Notes: generated by a model from the sequence alone, not told the origin. Shown: positions 52,550-61,810, counted from the first letter of the stretch. The stretch is DNA of 64,000 nucleotides from Candidatus Villigracilis affinis (GCA_016718275.1 JADKEA010000011.1:1-64000), one strand, 5' to 3'. A program made the numbers and translations.

Positions 52550-52585
52550 AAATCCCTCGGAAGTCTCACAACCTCCGAGGGATTT
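52550..52585 (-). terminator. Terminator after ileS
   Basis: AAATCCCTCGGA (52550-52561) pairs with TCCGAGGGATTT (52574-52585) across a 12-base loop. It lies just downstream of the ileS stop on the minus strand. Confidence 0.65.
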
Positions 52586-52611
52586 GCTATTCTCTATTCC
52601 CCATTCACAGC

Positions 52612-55600
52612 TTACTTGCTCTTCACCAACCCAACCTTCACCTTTTCGCCGTCGAATTCATCTTCGACAACGGATGCGTTGGCGGGCGGATTCGCAAAGG
52701 ACAGTTTGACTGTCAGCGTTTCGGCTTTGATGTAACCCTCGTGCGCTTCAATCGCGGACCTGAGGCCTGCTGTGGCTTCGACGAACAGTTCCACGCGATC
52801 AGCAACGTCCAAATCGGCGGTCTTGCGCAGATCCTGCACGCGGCGGACAAATTCACGCGCCTGGCCTTCGGCCACGAGTTCTGGAGTCAGGTCGGTGACG
52901 AGCGCGGCCACGTAGGCACCATCTTCTGCAACGGCAAAACCTTCCTTTGCCATTGCTTTCACTTCCACTTCATCAGAAAGGATGCTGTACTCCTCACCAT
53001 CCAAAGTGACCTTCAATGGACTGCCTGAATGCATCGTCTTTGCGACTTCTTCCGCATTCATGGCAAGGATCGCCTTCTGAAGCGCGGGATATTTATTCCC
53101 GTATTTCTGTCCAAGCTGCTTGGGCAGCGGCTTGACCGTGTGGGTCAACGCTTCGGTGGAAGCATCCAGCAAGCGGACTTGCTTCACATTCAACTCATCC
53201 GCGATGACATCCATGTTGCTCATCAACGCCTTGCGTTCGGCAGGATTCCCCACCGAGAATGCGGCTTCCGCCAAAGGCTGACGCACTTTGCGATTCGCCT
53301 TCTGTCTTGCGGAGTGTCCGAGCGACACCAGCCGCATGATCAGGCCCATGTCACGGTTGAGCGATTCGTCGATGAATTCATCCATCACCTTCGGCCATTC
53401 AGCCAAATGCACAGATTCAGGAGCGGTCTCATCCACCGAGCGGACGAGGTTCTGATACAACTCTTCCGCGATGAAAGGCATGGCGGGCGCGATCAATTTG
53501 GCAATCGTCACCAACGCAGTGTACAGCGTGGAGTACGCGGCCTGTTTATCTGAATCCGAGTCGTTCTTCCAGAAGCGGCGGCGCGAGCGGCGCACATACC
53601 AGGTGGACAGGGTCTCGACGAATTTTTCCACAGGGCGGGTGGCGTTGGTGACATCATAAGTTTCGTAGGCATTCGTCACATCACGAACCAGAACATTCAG
53701 TTCGGAGAGCAGCCAGCGGTCAAGATCATTCGTCGGGGCTGTGACAGTCAACGCTTGGGGTTTATCAAGGTTGGCGTATGTGATGAAGAACGAGTAGACA
53801 TTCCACAGCGTAAGTGTAAAGCTACGGATCACATCGCCAACCAAATCGGAAGAGAAGCGGCGTTCCTGTCCGGGCGGCGTGGCGGTATAGAGATACCAGC
53901 GCAGCGCATCCGCACCGTGAACGTTCAACACATCCCAAGGTTGAACGATATTGCCAAGCGACTTGGACATCTTGCGTCCCTCGCCATCCTGAATGTGACC
54001 CAGACAGATCACGTTCTTGAATGAAACGTCATCATTGAGCAGGGTGCTGATGGCGTGCAGCGAATAGAACCAACCCCGAGTCTGGTCCACGGCCTCGCAG
54101 ATGTAATCCGCGGGGAATTGCTGCTTGAATTTATCCTGATTCTCGAACGGGTAATGCCACTGGGCATACGGCATGGAACCAGAGTCGAACCACACATCGA
54201 TCAGGTCCTTGACGCGGGTCATCTTGCCGCCGCAATCCACACACTTCCAATGGACATTGTCCACGTGCGGGCGGTGCAAATCCAACTCGGTCAAATCCTT
54301 GCCAACTTTTTCTGAAAGTTCTGCAACCGAACCGACACATTCACGATGCTTGCAGCTGGAATTTTCACATTCCCATACGGGAAGCGGTGTGCCCCAATAG
54401 CGCTCGCGGCTCAACGACCAGTCGATGTTGTTTTCAAGCCAGTTCCCGAAGCGGCCCGTTTTGATGTGGTCAGGTACCCAATTGATCGTATTGTTCAGGT
54501 CAACGAGTCGGTCTTTCTTTGAGCTGGTGCGAACATACCAGGACTCGCGCGCATAATACAACAGCGGAGTCTTACAGCGCCAACAGAAAGGATAGGTATG
54601 TGTGATCGTTCCAGCGCGGAACAAAAGCCCGCGCGCGTCGAGATCTTTGATGATCAGCGGGTCAGCATCCTTGACGAAGATTCCACGCCACGGGGTGATC
54701 TCAGGGATGAACGTGCCGTCAGGCTGAACGGTCAACATGATCGGCAAGTCGTGTTTCTTGCCTGATTCCATATCCTCCTGTCCATAGGCAGGAGCGGTAT
54801 GAACCAAGCCAGAACCATCTTCCGTGGTGACATAATCAGCAAGAATCACATAATAGGCGGGTTTATCCGTGGGGATAAAAGTGAAAAGAGGCTTGTATTT
54901 CACATCCTTCAATTTTTTACCTTTGAAGGTGTCCACCACTTTCACTTCTTCATCCTTGAAGACTCTCTCGACTAAATTTTTGGCGAGGATGAGTTTTTCT
55001 TTAGTGCCTTCGTTGTCGCGTTCGACCGTCACGTAATCCACATCAGGATGAGCGGCGACAGCCACATTGGAAGGCAGGGTCCACGGAGTCGTGGTCCATA
55101 CCAGCAATGATGTATCTGGCTTGTCTACCAGCGGGAAGCGCACAAAAACTGACGGGTCGACTGCATCGTCGTAACCGAGGGCAACTTCATGGTCAGAAAG
55201 AGGCGTGCCGCAACGCGGGCAATACGGGACGATCTTGTAGCCCTTGAACAGCAAGTCCTTTTCCCAGAAATTTTTCAGGATCCACCAAACCGACTCGATA
55301 TATTCGTTGGTGTAGGTCACATAGGCGTCTTCGAGATCCACCCAGAAGGCAATGCGGTCGGTAAGCTTCTCCCAATCCTGGATATAGGTAAATACCGAGT
55401 TTTTACAAAGCTCGTTGAATTTATCCACGCCGTATTCTTCGATCTGATGTTTGCTGTTGAAGCCAAGCTGCTTCTCCACTTCGATCTCAACGGGCAGACC
55501 GTGCGTATCCCAGCCGCCGCGGCGCGAGACATGATATCCGCGCATGGTTTTATAGCGTGGAAACATATCCTTGAAAGCGCGTGCCAACACATGATGCACA

Positions 55601-55764
55601 CCGGGCTTTCCATTGGCAGTTGGCGGCCCCTCATAAAAAACGTATTCCGGACCACCCTTGCGCTGCTCCACAGTTTTCTTGAACACATTCTGCTTCTTCC
55701 ACAGCTTGAGGATGGTCTCTTCCATCAACGGCACATTCAGTTTTGGGTTTACAGTTTTAAACAT
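52612..55764 (-). CDS. ileS: Isoleucyl-tRNA synthetase
   Basis: 1050 residues. Charges tRNA-Ile with isoleucine. The class I signature sits at the start (GPPTANGKPGVHHVLAR, HIGH-type; residues about 40-56) and the KMSKS loop at about 600 (GRKMSKSLGN). The editing domain (WTTTPWTLPSN) and anticodon-binding part are complete, and the C-terminus is of the longer type. The start MFKTVNPKLNVPLM is preferred over an ATG 14 codons earlier because homology begins there. Expression is probably controlled by the T-box upstream. Codon use and reading are clean across 3.1 kb. Confidence 0.97.
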   Translation of the reverse strand: MFKTVNPKLNVPLMEETILKLWKKQNVFKKTVEQRKGGPEYVFYEGPPTANGKPGVHHVLARAFKDMFPRYKTMRGYHVSRRGGWDTHGLPVEIEVEKQLGFNSKHQIEEYGVDKFNELCKNSVFTYIQDWEKLTDRIAFWVDLEDAYVTYTNEYIESVWWILKNFWEKDLLFKGYKIVPYCPRCGTPLSDHEVALGYDDAVDPSVFVRFPLVDKPDTSLLVWTTTPWTLPSNVAVAAHPDVDYVTVERDNEGTKEKLILAKNLVERVFKDEEVKVVDTFKGKKLKDVKYKPLFTFIPTDKPAYYVILADYVTTEDGSGLVHTAPAYGQEDMESGKKHDLPIMLTVQPDGTFIPEITPWRGIFVKDADPLIIKDLDARGLLFRAGTITHTYPFCWRCKTPLLYYARESWYVRTSSKKDRLVDLNNTINWVPDHIKTGRFGNWLENNIDWSLSRERYWGTPLPVWECENSSCKHRECVGSVAELSEKVGKDLTELDLHRPHVDNVHWKCVDCGGKMTRVKDLIDVWFDSGSMPYAQWHYPFENQDKFKQQFPADYICEAVDQTRGWFYSLHAISTLLNDDVSFKNVICLGHIQDGEGRKMSKSLGNIVQPWDVLNVHGADALRWYLYTATPPGQERRFSSDLVGDVIRSFTLTLWNVYSFFITYANLDKPQALTVTAPTNDLDRWLLSELNVLVRDVTNAYETYDVTNATRPVEKFVETLSTWYVRRSRRRFWKNDSDSDKQAAYSTLYTALVTIAKLIAPAMPFIAEELYQNLVRSVDETAPESVHLAEWPKVMDEFIDESLNRDMGLIMRLVSLGHSARQKANRKVRQPLAEAAFSVGNPAERKALMSNMDVIADELNVKQVRLLDASTEALTHTVKPLPKQLGQKYGNKYPALQKAILAMNAEEVAKTMHSGSPLKVTLDGEEYSILSDEVEVKAMAKEGFAVAEDGAYVAALVTDLTPELVAEGQAREFVRRVQDLRKTADLDVADRVELFVEATAGLRSAIEAHEGYIKAETLTVKLSFANPPANASVVEDEFDGEKVKVGLVKSK

Positions 55765-55802
55765 AATCATCTCCTGACCGGCCATTGGCCGCATTCTCTT
55801 AA

Positions 55803-56106
55803 ACAAAAACTCCCGTCCACATTGGGACGAGAGAATCTCGCGGTACCACCCAAGTTCCTGCTCATCAAGAGCAGGCGCTCATTCAACGCCAGCAAGGGAT
55901 CACTGAGGTTGTTCCCGTATAACGGCGGTTTCCGTCTCCCTTACTCCCAGTAAAGATATGGATAAAAACATCCGACTCTTTTCCTGTTTTCAGTTTGATG
56001 CTCCAAGAGGATCTTCGATCTACCCTGTTGACCTGCCTCACACCAACCGCAAGCTCGCTGACAACATATCCGGCAAATCTACCTGTTCTTTTCAACGCAT
56101 TTGATT
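55803..56106 (-). promoter_or_regulatory. T-box leader of ileS
   Basis: The minus strand carries the conserved T-box sequence GGGTGGTACCGCG (complement at 55839-55851), about 75 bases before ileS. It is followed by a terminator hairpin CTCTCGTCC ... GGACGGGAG and TTTTTG (55803-55832). About 220 bases of leader lie upstream, enough for stem I. In such leaders uncharged tRNA pairs with the T-box and prevents termination. The ileS context implies tRNA-Ile. I could not fix the specifier codon; AUC candidates exist near 55998 and 56013. Confidence 0.85.
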
Positions 56107-56112
56107 TTTTAG

Positions 56113-56141
56113 ATTATACACAGGACATATCCAATCGGCAA
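56113..56141 (-). promoter_or_regulatory. Sigma-70 promoter of the ileS T-box
   Basis: Minus strand: TTGCCG (complement 56136-56141), 17-base spacer, TATAAT (complement 56113-56118). This places the transcript start near 56106. Confidence 0.7.
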
Positions 56142-56180
56142 GGTCTCAACTTCTTTCAAAGATATCCACGTATCTTCTTA

Positions 56181-56209
56181 TTGACGATTTGATGTCAGAC
56201 AGGTATAAT
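56181..56209 (+). promoter_or_regulatory. Sigma-70 promoter of the S1-domain gene
   Basis: TTGACG (56181-56186), 17-base spacer, TATAAT (56204-56209). It is divergent from the ileS promoter, about 40 bases away. GCAGGAG lies before the ATG at 56248. Confidence 0.8.
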
Positions 56210-56247
56210 CTTTTTTCGGCATTATTTCAAACAGCAGGAGTATAACT

Positions 56248-57033
56248 ATGACAACACCCGACAGCGCACCAGCCGTAGCGCTTGAACCAAAAACGAAACT
56301 TAGCGGCAAAATTTTGAAGACAACTCTCGCGGGGGCACTTGTGGACATTGGGCAAAGCCTTCCCGGTGTGATCCACATCTCACAACTTCAACAGGAAGCA
56401 GTCAACAAAGTGGAAGATGTTGTGAAGGAAGGACAAACCGTTGAGGTTTGGGTTCGCCGAGTAAAGAAAGATCGCATTGAACTGACCATGATCGAACCGC
56501 TTGGCTTCGAATGGAAAGAGATCGTGCCTGATATGACTGTCAAAGGCAAGGTCGTGCGTATTGAAACCTATGGTGCGTTCGTTGACTTTGGTGCAGAACG
56601 CCCCGGCCTCATTCATGTGAGCGAATTGACCCACGGTTATGTAAAGACCGCTGGCGAAGTCGTCAAAGAAGGCGATGAAGTTGAAGCGAAGGTCTTGGAT
56701 GTTGATCGCCGCAAGCGACAGATTCGCCTGAGCATGAAGGCTCTTCTGCCTGAGGTCGTCGAGGAAGAAAAACCCGAACGCGAAGACCGCAAACGCAGCA
56801 GCAGCGGCGACAAGCGCAAGGGCAAAGGCAAGAAGCAGGAAGAAAATTTCCAGATGGAAGTCGAAGTGCCGACCGAACCCCAGTTCACCGCGATGCAGAT
56901 CGCATGGCAGGAAGCCCTCGAACGTTCCAAGGGCCGCGGCAAGGTTCGCGCAAAATCCTACAAGTCTGCTTCAGATGAGCAGGAAGAACTGTTCAACCGC
57001 ACTCTCGAAAAACGCGTTGCATCCAACGGATAA
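56248..57033 (+). CDS. S1 RNA-binding domain protein
   Basis: 261 residues with two S1 domains: residues about 16-85 (LSGKILKTTLAGALVDIGQ, PGVIHISQL) and about 95-165 (VKGKVVRIETYGAFVDFGA, RPGLIHVSELTHG, RQIRLSMKAL). A Lys/Glu/Arg-rich, probably disordered segment follows (EREDRKRSSSGDKRKGKGK), then a short helical end. Two S1 repeats suggest binding to RNA or the ribosome; it is shorter than ribosomal S1 (four to six repeats). It has its own strong promoter and terminator, so it is expressed alone. Role in translation is an inference. Confidence 0.85.
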   Translation: MTTPDSAPAVALEPKTKLSGKILKTTLAGALVDIGQSLPGVIHISQLQQEAVNKVEDVVKEGQTVEVWVRRVKKDRIELTMIEPLGFEWKEIVPDMTVKGKVVRIETYGAFVDFGAERPGLIHVSELTHGYVKTAGEVVKEGDEVEAKVLDVDRRKRQIRLSMKALLPEVVEEEKPEREDRKRSSSGDKRKGKGKKQEENFQMEVEVPTEPQFTAMQIAWQEALERSKGRGKVRAKSYKSASDEQEELFNRTLEKRVASNG

Positions 57034-57036
57034 TAC

Positions 57037-57065
57037 AAAAGAGCGAGTTTATCACTCGCTCTTTT
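57037..57065. terminator. Bidirectional terminator
   Basis: AAAAGAGCGAGT (57037-57048), loop TTATC, ACTCGCTCTTTT (57054-57065). It lies between the convergent S1 gene and the SGNH gene. Confidence 0.8.
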
Positions 57066-57083
57066 GATTCCGGGGCTTATTTA

Positions 57084-58202
57084 TTATTCACAGGAATAAC
57101 TCAAAATTTCAGGCGACAAGGCTTTGGCGAGGAGTTGCTCACCTGTCGGATATAAATGGACGGGAAAATCTGAAAATTCATCCTGCGGAATAGCCTGCCA
57201 CATATCCACATAGAGGTATTGATTTTCCGACATCCAACCGCTCATGAATTCCCTGTAATTGTCATACGCCCAGCGCGGATAAAGTTTGTTATAGCGGATC
57301 TCACTGTTGGGGCCGCTCGCGATATAAATCGGCTCGTTCACGATCACGACTTGTGCGTCCCCCATCATCCTGTGCCCGGCATGGATCACATCGAGCATGA
57401 AATCTTGTTGGAGGCGCGGCCAGTCTTCGGGGGTTCTGTAATGGCGATACTCGATGCTATTTTCCAAATTGTCCTTCCATGGCAGCCAGGTTTGGAGGTG
57501 GTGATCAATCCCTGTGGCCGCCCACAAAAACCCGTACATTTGCAAAGTAATATCCGCTTTCAGTTTTTTGCGCTCGCCAACGATCGTCTTCTCAAAAAAA
57601 GTTTGAATGGTTAATTCGCTCGTATAGTCTCTGAGTTGATACTCAGCCTGCAGCCTTTTCGCATCTGTAATCAGTTCGCCTTCAAAGAAATCAACCACAT
57701 CCTTATCTGAGCCGGTCAAGCCGCGCATAGTGAACAACCACAGGACCATATCCGGGTCATATTCCGTTGACTTTTCAAGAACAAGCAGATCTTTAAAGAT
57801 GAAAGACCAGGGATAACCAAGGTTGTAAAAGCGCATCCGCCTGCCGTCACAGGAAGTCAAATTAAGGTCATTCAACCGAGCAGATAAGGTGTCAGAGGAA
57901 TTTGCCGCATAACCCCAAATGGACGAATCACCCACTAAAATCACGCGATATTCATCCGCCTGTTTTTCTCCATTTGAAATAACGTGGGATGCAAACGCCG
58001 CATCAAGGTCTTGAAAAAGGGAGATGTTATAGCCTTTGTCCACATTTTCAGCCCGTTCATATGGAAAACGGGCACGTCCGGGCAACAACCAGTTATAAAC
58101 CGATAAGGTCCCCATCGACGGGTTGTACATTGCGAACAAAACATTCGCAATAACATAAAGAACAAGAGCTTTCACAACTACCCGCAATGGATCTATTTTC
58201 AT
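57084..58202 (-). CDS. SGNH-fold protein, DltD-like partner of the MBOAT
   Basis: 372 residues. One N-terminal membrane helix (VVVKALVLYVIANVLFAMY), then an extracytoplasmic domain with the SGNH pattern: block I ILVGDSSIWGYAA (nucleophile Ser about 94), a G/N block in RFYNLGYPWS, and near the end DFPVHLYPTGEQLLA with a candidate Asp-His pair. The single-helix plus outer SGNH layout is that of DltD and of acetyltransferase partners, which accept an acyl group from the membrane complex and move it to the polymer. The start overlaps the MBOAT stop by four bases. Substrate and acyl group are unknown. Confidence 0.75.
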   Translation of the reverse strand: MKIDPLRVVVKALVLYVIANVLFAMYNPSMGTLSVYNWLLPGRARFPYERAENVDKGYNISLFQDLDAAFASHVISNGEKQADEYRVILVGDSSIWGYAANSSDTLSARLNDLNLTSCDGRRMRFYNLGYPWSFIFKDLLVLEKSTEYDPDMVLWLFTMRGLTGSDKDVVDFFEGELITDAKRLQAEYQLRDYTSELTIQTFFEKTIVGERKKLKADITLQMYGFLWAATGIDHHLQTWLPWKDNLENSIEYRHYRTPEDWPRLQQDFMLDVIHAGHRMMGDAQVVIVNEPIYIASGPNSEIRYNKLYPRWAYDNYREFMSGWMSENQYLYVDMWQAIPQDEFSDFPVHLYPTGEQLLAKALSPEILSYSCE

Positions 58203-59605
58203 AAACCAACTCCAAACAATTCAGCCAGCACATGCCAGGCGAGCAACGGGGATGACAGCGTAAAGAACAGCCAGCCAAGCGAAACAAAATTAAAAGTGAG
58301 AAAAATGCCAATCGCGTTTAGCACCAATTGTCTGCGCGGAGGAAGCGGGAATTCCATCCTGCTTTGAATCCATTCGCTCCAGCGATTCTGAATGAAGAGG
58401 CCTGCGCCGTGCCATAATCCCCAAAAGAAAAATCCCCAAGTGACCCCATGCCACAGACCAATCACGATCATCGTGGAAAACTGGGCGGTAAAAATGATCA
58501 GCGGCACGGGAAGTCTTCTCATTCTCAACGCACGCGTGAGTGGATTGAAAAGATATGCACGAAACCACTGCGTCAACGTGATGTGCCATGAATTCCAAAA
58601 TTGGGTCAGGTTGGGCTTGAAATAGGGCGAAGCGAAATTTTCAGGAAGGCGAATCCCCATAATCCGCGCAAGGCCAATCGCGATATCTATGTATCCACTA
58701 AAGTCAAAATAGATACGCAAAGAATAAGCGTAGATCAAAAACCATATCCACGCAGGCGACCGCACCTGACCGACCAGCACATCATTCAAGGGGATCAAAG
58801 CCAGTGCATCAGCGAGGATGAATTTTTTGAACAAACCGACGAAGAGCCGCGTCCCTGCCTGCATCCAATCCTGCTCGGCTAAAGCGACGGGGTTTCTCAG
58901 TTCAAGCATAAACCGCTCCACCCTGTCGATTGGGCCAGCTGCAAAGGCTGGAAAAAAGATCACATAATTCACATACTCGGCCAGGGTCAATGCAGGCAAA
59001 CGCTCCGATTGACGGTCGCGAAGGGTGTGCATTAAACGAAACGCGACATAGGAAAACCCAAGCCAGGAAATCGCATACCCCGATTCATTTGGCTGCGCAC
59101 CACGCTGGGAAACGATAAAGTTAAGAAATGAATTTATAAAAAAAGGTGTTTTCAAAAAAACAAACAGCAAAATCAAACCCCATAAAGTCATTCCAAATAA
59201 AATCAACTTGCGCGGCAGCCTGCCCAAAAAAAACAGGAAACCTGAAAATAAAATAATTGCCAGCGCAACAACCCAAAGACGCGGTGTGGTGGTCATGTAA
59301 ATTTGATCGAGTCCGATAAATTGGTTTAGGTCAACAATCAGCATCACCCCCACAATCACCAGCACGGCAGCCCAATTTTTTTGCCAACCACGAACCTCGG
59401 GCGTGGAAACCAGCCACCAGCACAAAATGGTCAAGGCAAGGGTGGCTGTCGGCATCCAATAAGCAAAGCTGACAATCTGCTGGGTCGGCTGAAGCAAGTA
59501 GATGAAGAATACACTCGTACCCAACAGGGCAAGTTCGCGTCCCCTTCCCAGCCGACCGATTCCAAGCGCGGCAAAAGCAAGTACGCCGACATCAAATACC
59601 GACAT
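58199..59605 (-). CDS. MBOAT family O-acyltransferase (DltB/AlgI-like)
   Basis: 468 residues with about 11 membrane helices. The MBOAT signature is clear: NSWHITLTQWFRAYLF, then IGLWHGVTWGFFFWGLWHG with the invariant catalytic His, and FDFSGYIDIAIGLARIMG. DltB and AlgI/PatA carry an acyl group through the membrane to outside acceptors. It starts right after the stop of a 43-residue membrane peptide and is coupled to the SGNH gene, so all three probably act as one complex. Acyl donor unknown. Confidence 0.9.
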   Translation of the reverse strand: MSVFDVGVLAFAALGIGRLGRGRELALLGTSVFFIYLLQPTQQIVSFAYWMPTATLALTILCWWLVSTPEVRGWQKNWAAVLVIVGVMLIVDLNQFIGLDQIYMTTTPRLWVVALAIILFSGFLFFLGRLPRKLILFGMTLWGLILLFVFLKTPFFINSFLNFIVSQRGAQPNESGYAISWLGFSYVAFRLMHTLRDRQSERLPALTLAEYVNYVIFFPAFAAGPIDRVERFMLELRNPVALAEQDWMQAGTRLFVGLFKKFILADALALIPLNDVLVGQVRSPAWIWFLIYAYSLRIYFDFSGYIDIAIGLARIMGIRLPENFASPYFKPNLTQFWNSWHITLTQWFRAYLFNPLTRALRMRRLPVPLIIFTAQFSTMIVIGLWHGVTWGFFFWGLWHGAGLFIQNRWSEWIQSRMEFPLPPRRQLVLNAIGIFLTFNFVSLGWLFFTLSSPLLAWHVLAELFGVGL

Positions 59606-59737
59606 TTAAAATCCCTGATAGATCCACGTGGGGGTTGCGTCGGCGGAAAACACAGTCAACCCGATCAGGATAAGACACAAAAGGAGTGCCAGCAAATTCT
59701 CACGGGAGAATATCATTTGCAACAACTTCCGCATCAT
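59606..59737 (-). CDS. DltX-like membrane microprotein (43 residues)
   Basis: A previously easily missed open frame, ATG ATG at 59737/59734 to TAA at 59606-59608, which touches the ATG of the MBOAT gene. It has a basic start (MRKLLQMIFSRENLL), one membrane helix (LALLLCLILIGLTVFS) and the C-terminal end ADATPTWIYQGF. The final W-I-Y-x-x-F resembles the C-terminus of DltX (F-I-Y-x-x-F), whose Tyr carries the acyl group between DltB and DltD. An AAAGGA lies nine bases before the ATG and the prfB stop lies just upstream. Assignment is by position, topology and motif only. Confidence 0.65.
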   Translation of the reverse strand: MMRKLLQMIFSRENLLALLLCLILIGLTVFSADATPTWIYQGF

Positions 59738-59741
59738 CACA

Positions 59742-60834
59742 TTATTCCTTTGAAGATAAGCTCTTTAAATACGCTTCCATGAACCCGTTCAAATCGCCAT
59801 CCAAAACGGACTGAGAATTGCCTGTCTCATGGTCGGTGCGATGATCTTTCACCATTTGATATGGATGCAGCACATACGAGCGGATCTGGCTTCCCCACTC
59901 TGCCTTGGTATATTCGCCGCGTAAAATGGCGCGCTCTTCATCTTTCTCGGCTGTCTTTAATTCCAATAAACGGGCGCGCAAAATTTTCATGGCGAATTCA
60001 CGATTCTGCGATTGCGAGCGTTCATTTTGGCAGGTCACAACGATTCCCGTCGGAAGGTGTGTCAGACGCACGGCGGTCGCGTTCTTTTGCACGTTTTGCC
60101 CGCCTGCGCCAGAAGAGCGGAAGACGTCAATTTTCACATCACCTGCATTGATCTCTACATCCGCCTCTTCCATGGAGACTTGCGGCAAGACCTCGATCAG
60201 CGCAAACGAGGTGTGTCTGCGATGCGCAGCATCAAAAGGGGAAAGACGCACCAAACGATGCACCCCTTTCTCAGAGCGCAAATAGCCGAAAGCATAACTT
60301 CCGCTCACGGCGATGGTGATGCTTTTGATGCCTGCTTCTTCACCGGGGGTGAAATCCAAAATTTCAGTGCGAAGCCCCTGGCTTTCGGCCCAACGCAAAT
60401 ACATGCGCTGGAGCATCCCAGCCCAATCCTGCGAATCGGTTCCGCCTGCGCCTGCATGGATGGCGAGAATCGCATCATCGCGGTCGTATGGACCCGAGAA
60501 CATGGTGGCAAAAGATTGCTTATCAAGGTCGGATTCGAGCTTCGTGATCTCGGTCTCCAAATCAACGCGCAAAGAATCATCGCCAAGGTTGGCAAGATCG
60601 GTCAGATCATGGAGGTGTTGTTTTAACGAATTCCAAAATCCCACTTCTTCGCGCAGGCTTGAAACGGTTTTCATCACCTTTTGCGCGTTCGTCGAATCAT
60701 TCCAGAACTCGGAATGTTCTATGTCTTTTTCAAGTTGTGCAAGTTGAATTTCTTTGCCAGCCAGGTCAAAGACGCACCATGAGTTGTTGAGTCAGGTCAT
60801 TCGCTGCCTGCAAGCGATTCAATAAATCCTGCAT
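59742..60834 (-). CDS. prfB: Peptide chain release factor 2, with programmed +1 frameshift
   Basis: Recognises UGA/UAA stops and releases the peptide. A short first part (MQDLLNRLQAANDL ... MVRL) begins at 60834 and ends at a UGA within CTTTGAC (complement 60765-60771). Reading then moves +1 into DLAGKEIQLAQLEKDIEHSE and runs to 59742. The GGQ catalytic motif (SSGAGGQNVQKN) and the SPF stop-recognition motif (LSPFDAAHRRHT) are present. This is the classic self-regulating RF2 frameshift: CTT TGA C with an upstream GGTG that can pair with the 16S 3' end. It starts eight bases after ftsY. Confidence 0.95.
60765..60775 (-). promoter_or_regulatory. RF2 programmed frameshift site
   Basis: CTT TGA C on the minus strand (complement 60765-60771), with GGTGCGT just before it. 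GGTG is a weaker version of the AGGGGG enhancer in Escherichia coli. Confidence 0.9.
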
Positions 60835-60842
60835 AATATCTC

Positions 60843-61754
60843 CTAGGAGTTTGACAAAATCCCATCCACAAAGGCATCGGGATCAAAGGGTTGTAAATCT
60901 TCGGGCTTTTCGCCCAAGCCAGCAAACAGAATCGGAAGTCCAAGCTCACGCTGAATGGCAAAAGCCATGCCACCACGCGCTGATGAATCCAATTTGGATA
61001 AGATGACGCCCGAAACCTGCACGGCTTCTTTAAATGAACGCGCCTGCTGCAAAGCGTTCTGCCCTGTGGTCGCATCCAGCACGAGCCACACTTGATGCGG
61101 CGCACCCGGCAAAGCCTTGCCCACCACGCGATTGACCTTCTTCAATTCTTCCATCAAGTTAAAGCGTGTGTGCAAGCGCCCTGCTGTGTCGATCAGGACA
61201 ATATCCACACCCCGGGCGACTCCCGCCTGAACAGCATTGAACGCCACTGCGCCAGGATCGGACTCAAAAGCACCTGCGATCACTTCGACCTTTAGCCTGT
61301 CACCCCAAACCTGAAGCTGGTCCATCGCTGCAGCACGGAATGTATCAGCGGCCCCCAACAGGAGCTTTTTCTCTTCCGCATTAAAACGTGATGCGAGTTT
61401 TGCAATGGTCGTGGTTTTCCCTGAACCATTGACGCCCACAACCAAAATAACAGACGGCTTATTATCAAACACGAGAGCGGGCGGCGTGGAAAGGCGTGCG
61501 CGCAGTTCCTGTCGAAGGGCTGCCGAAAGCTCGTTCGCGCGAACCAGGCCATCGGTCCGTGTGATGCGCTTGAGTGAATCCAAAACTGAGGAAGTTGTCT
61601 CCAACCCCAAGTCGGCTTGAAGTAAAAGCGCTTCCAAATCGTCCCAGGTTTCGTTCGTGATCTCAGATGTTCCAAGAATGGATGCAAGTTGACCGAAGGC
61701 AGCCTTGCTTGTTCGAGTCAGAGATTCTTTCCAACGTGAAAAAAGATTAGCCAT
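60843..61754 (-). CDS. ftsY: Signal recognition particle receptor FtsY
   Basis: 303 residues. Docks SRP-ribosome complexes at the membrane. The N-domain is helical (LFSRWKESLTRTSKAAFGQL), and the G-domain has G1 VGVNGSGKTTTIAKLA, G2 DTFRAAAMDQL, G3 DTAGRLHTRFNLMEEL, G4 TTGQNA and G5 SKLDSSARGGMAF. It lacks the long acidic A-domain, as in many bacteria. prfB follows eight bases after its stop. A TATAAT (complement 61763-61768) lies just before the ATG. Confidence 0.96.
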   Translation of the reverse strand: MANLFSRWKESLTRTSKAAFGQLASILGTSEITNETWDDLEALLLQADLGLETTSSVLDSLKRITRTDGLVRANELSAALRQELRARLSTPPALVFDNKPSVILVVGVNGSGKTTTIAKLASRFNAEEKKLLLGAADTFRAAAMDQLQVWGDRLKVEVIAGAFESDPGAVAFNAVQAGVARGVDIVLIDTAGRLHTRFNLMEELKKVNRVVGKALPGAPHQVWLVLDATTGQNALQQARSFKEAVQVSGVILSKLDSSARGGMAFAIQRELGLPILFAGLGEKPEDLQPFDPDAFVDGILSNS

Positions 61755-61801
61755 GAGCGGCGATTATACACCAGGGACTAAATTATATATCAGGGATTTT
61801 A

Positions 61802-61810
61802 TGTTATACT
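61802..61810 (+). promoter_or_regulatory. Extended -10 promoter (TGTTATACT)
   Basis: TG-T-TATACT, about 90 bases before the thioredoxin ATG at 61902. The region to the start holds no other gene. Confidence 0.45.

Noticed and set aside
52474..53028. Long open frames on the strand opposite ileS
   Set aside because: Antisense shadows of a well-supported gene; no start signals or family content.
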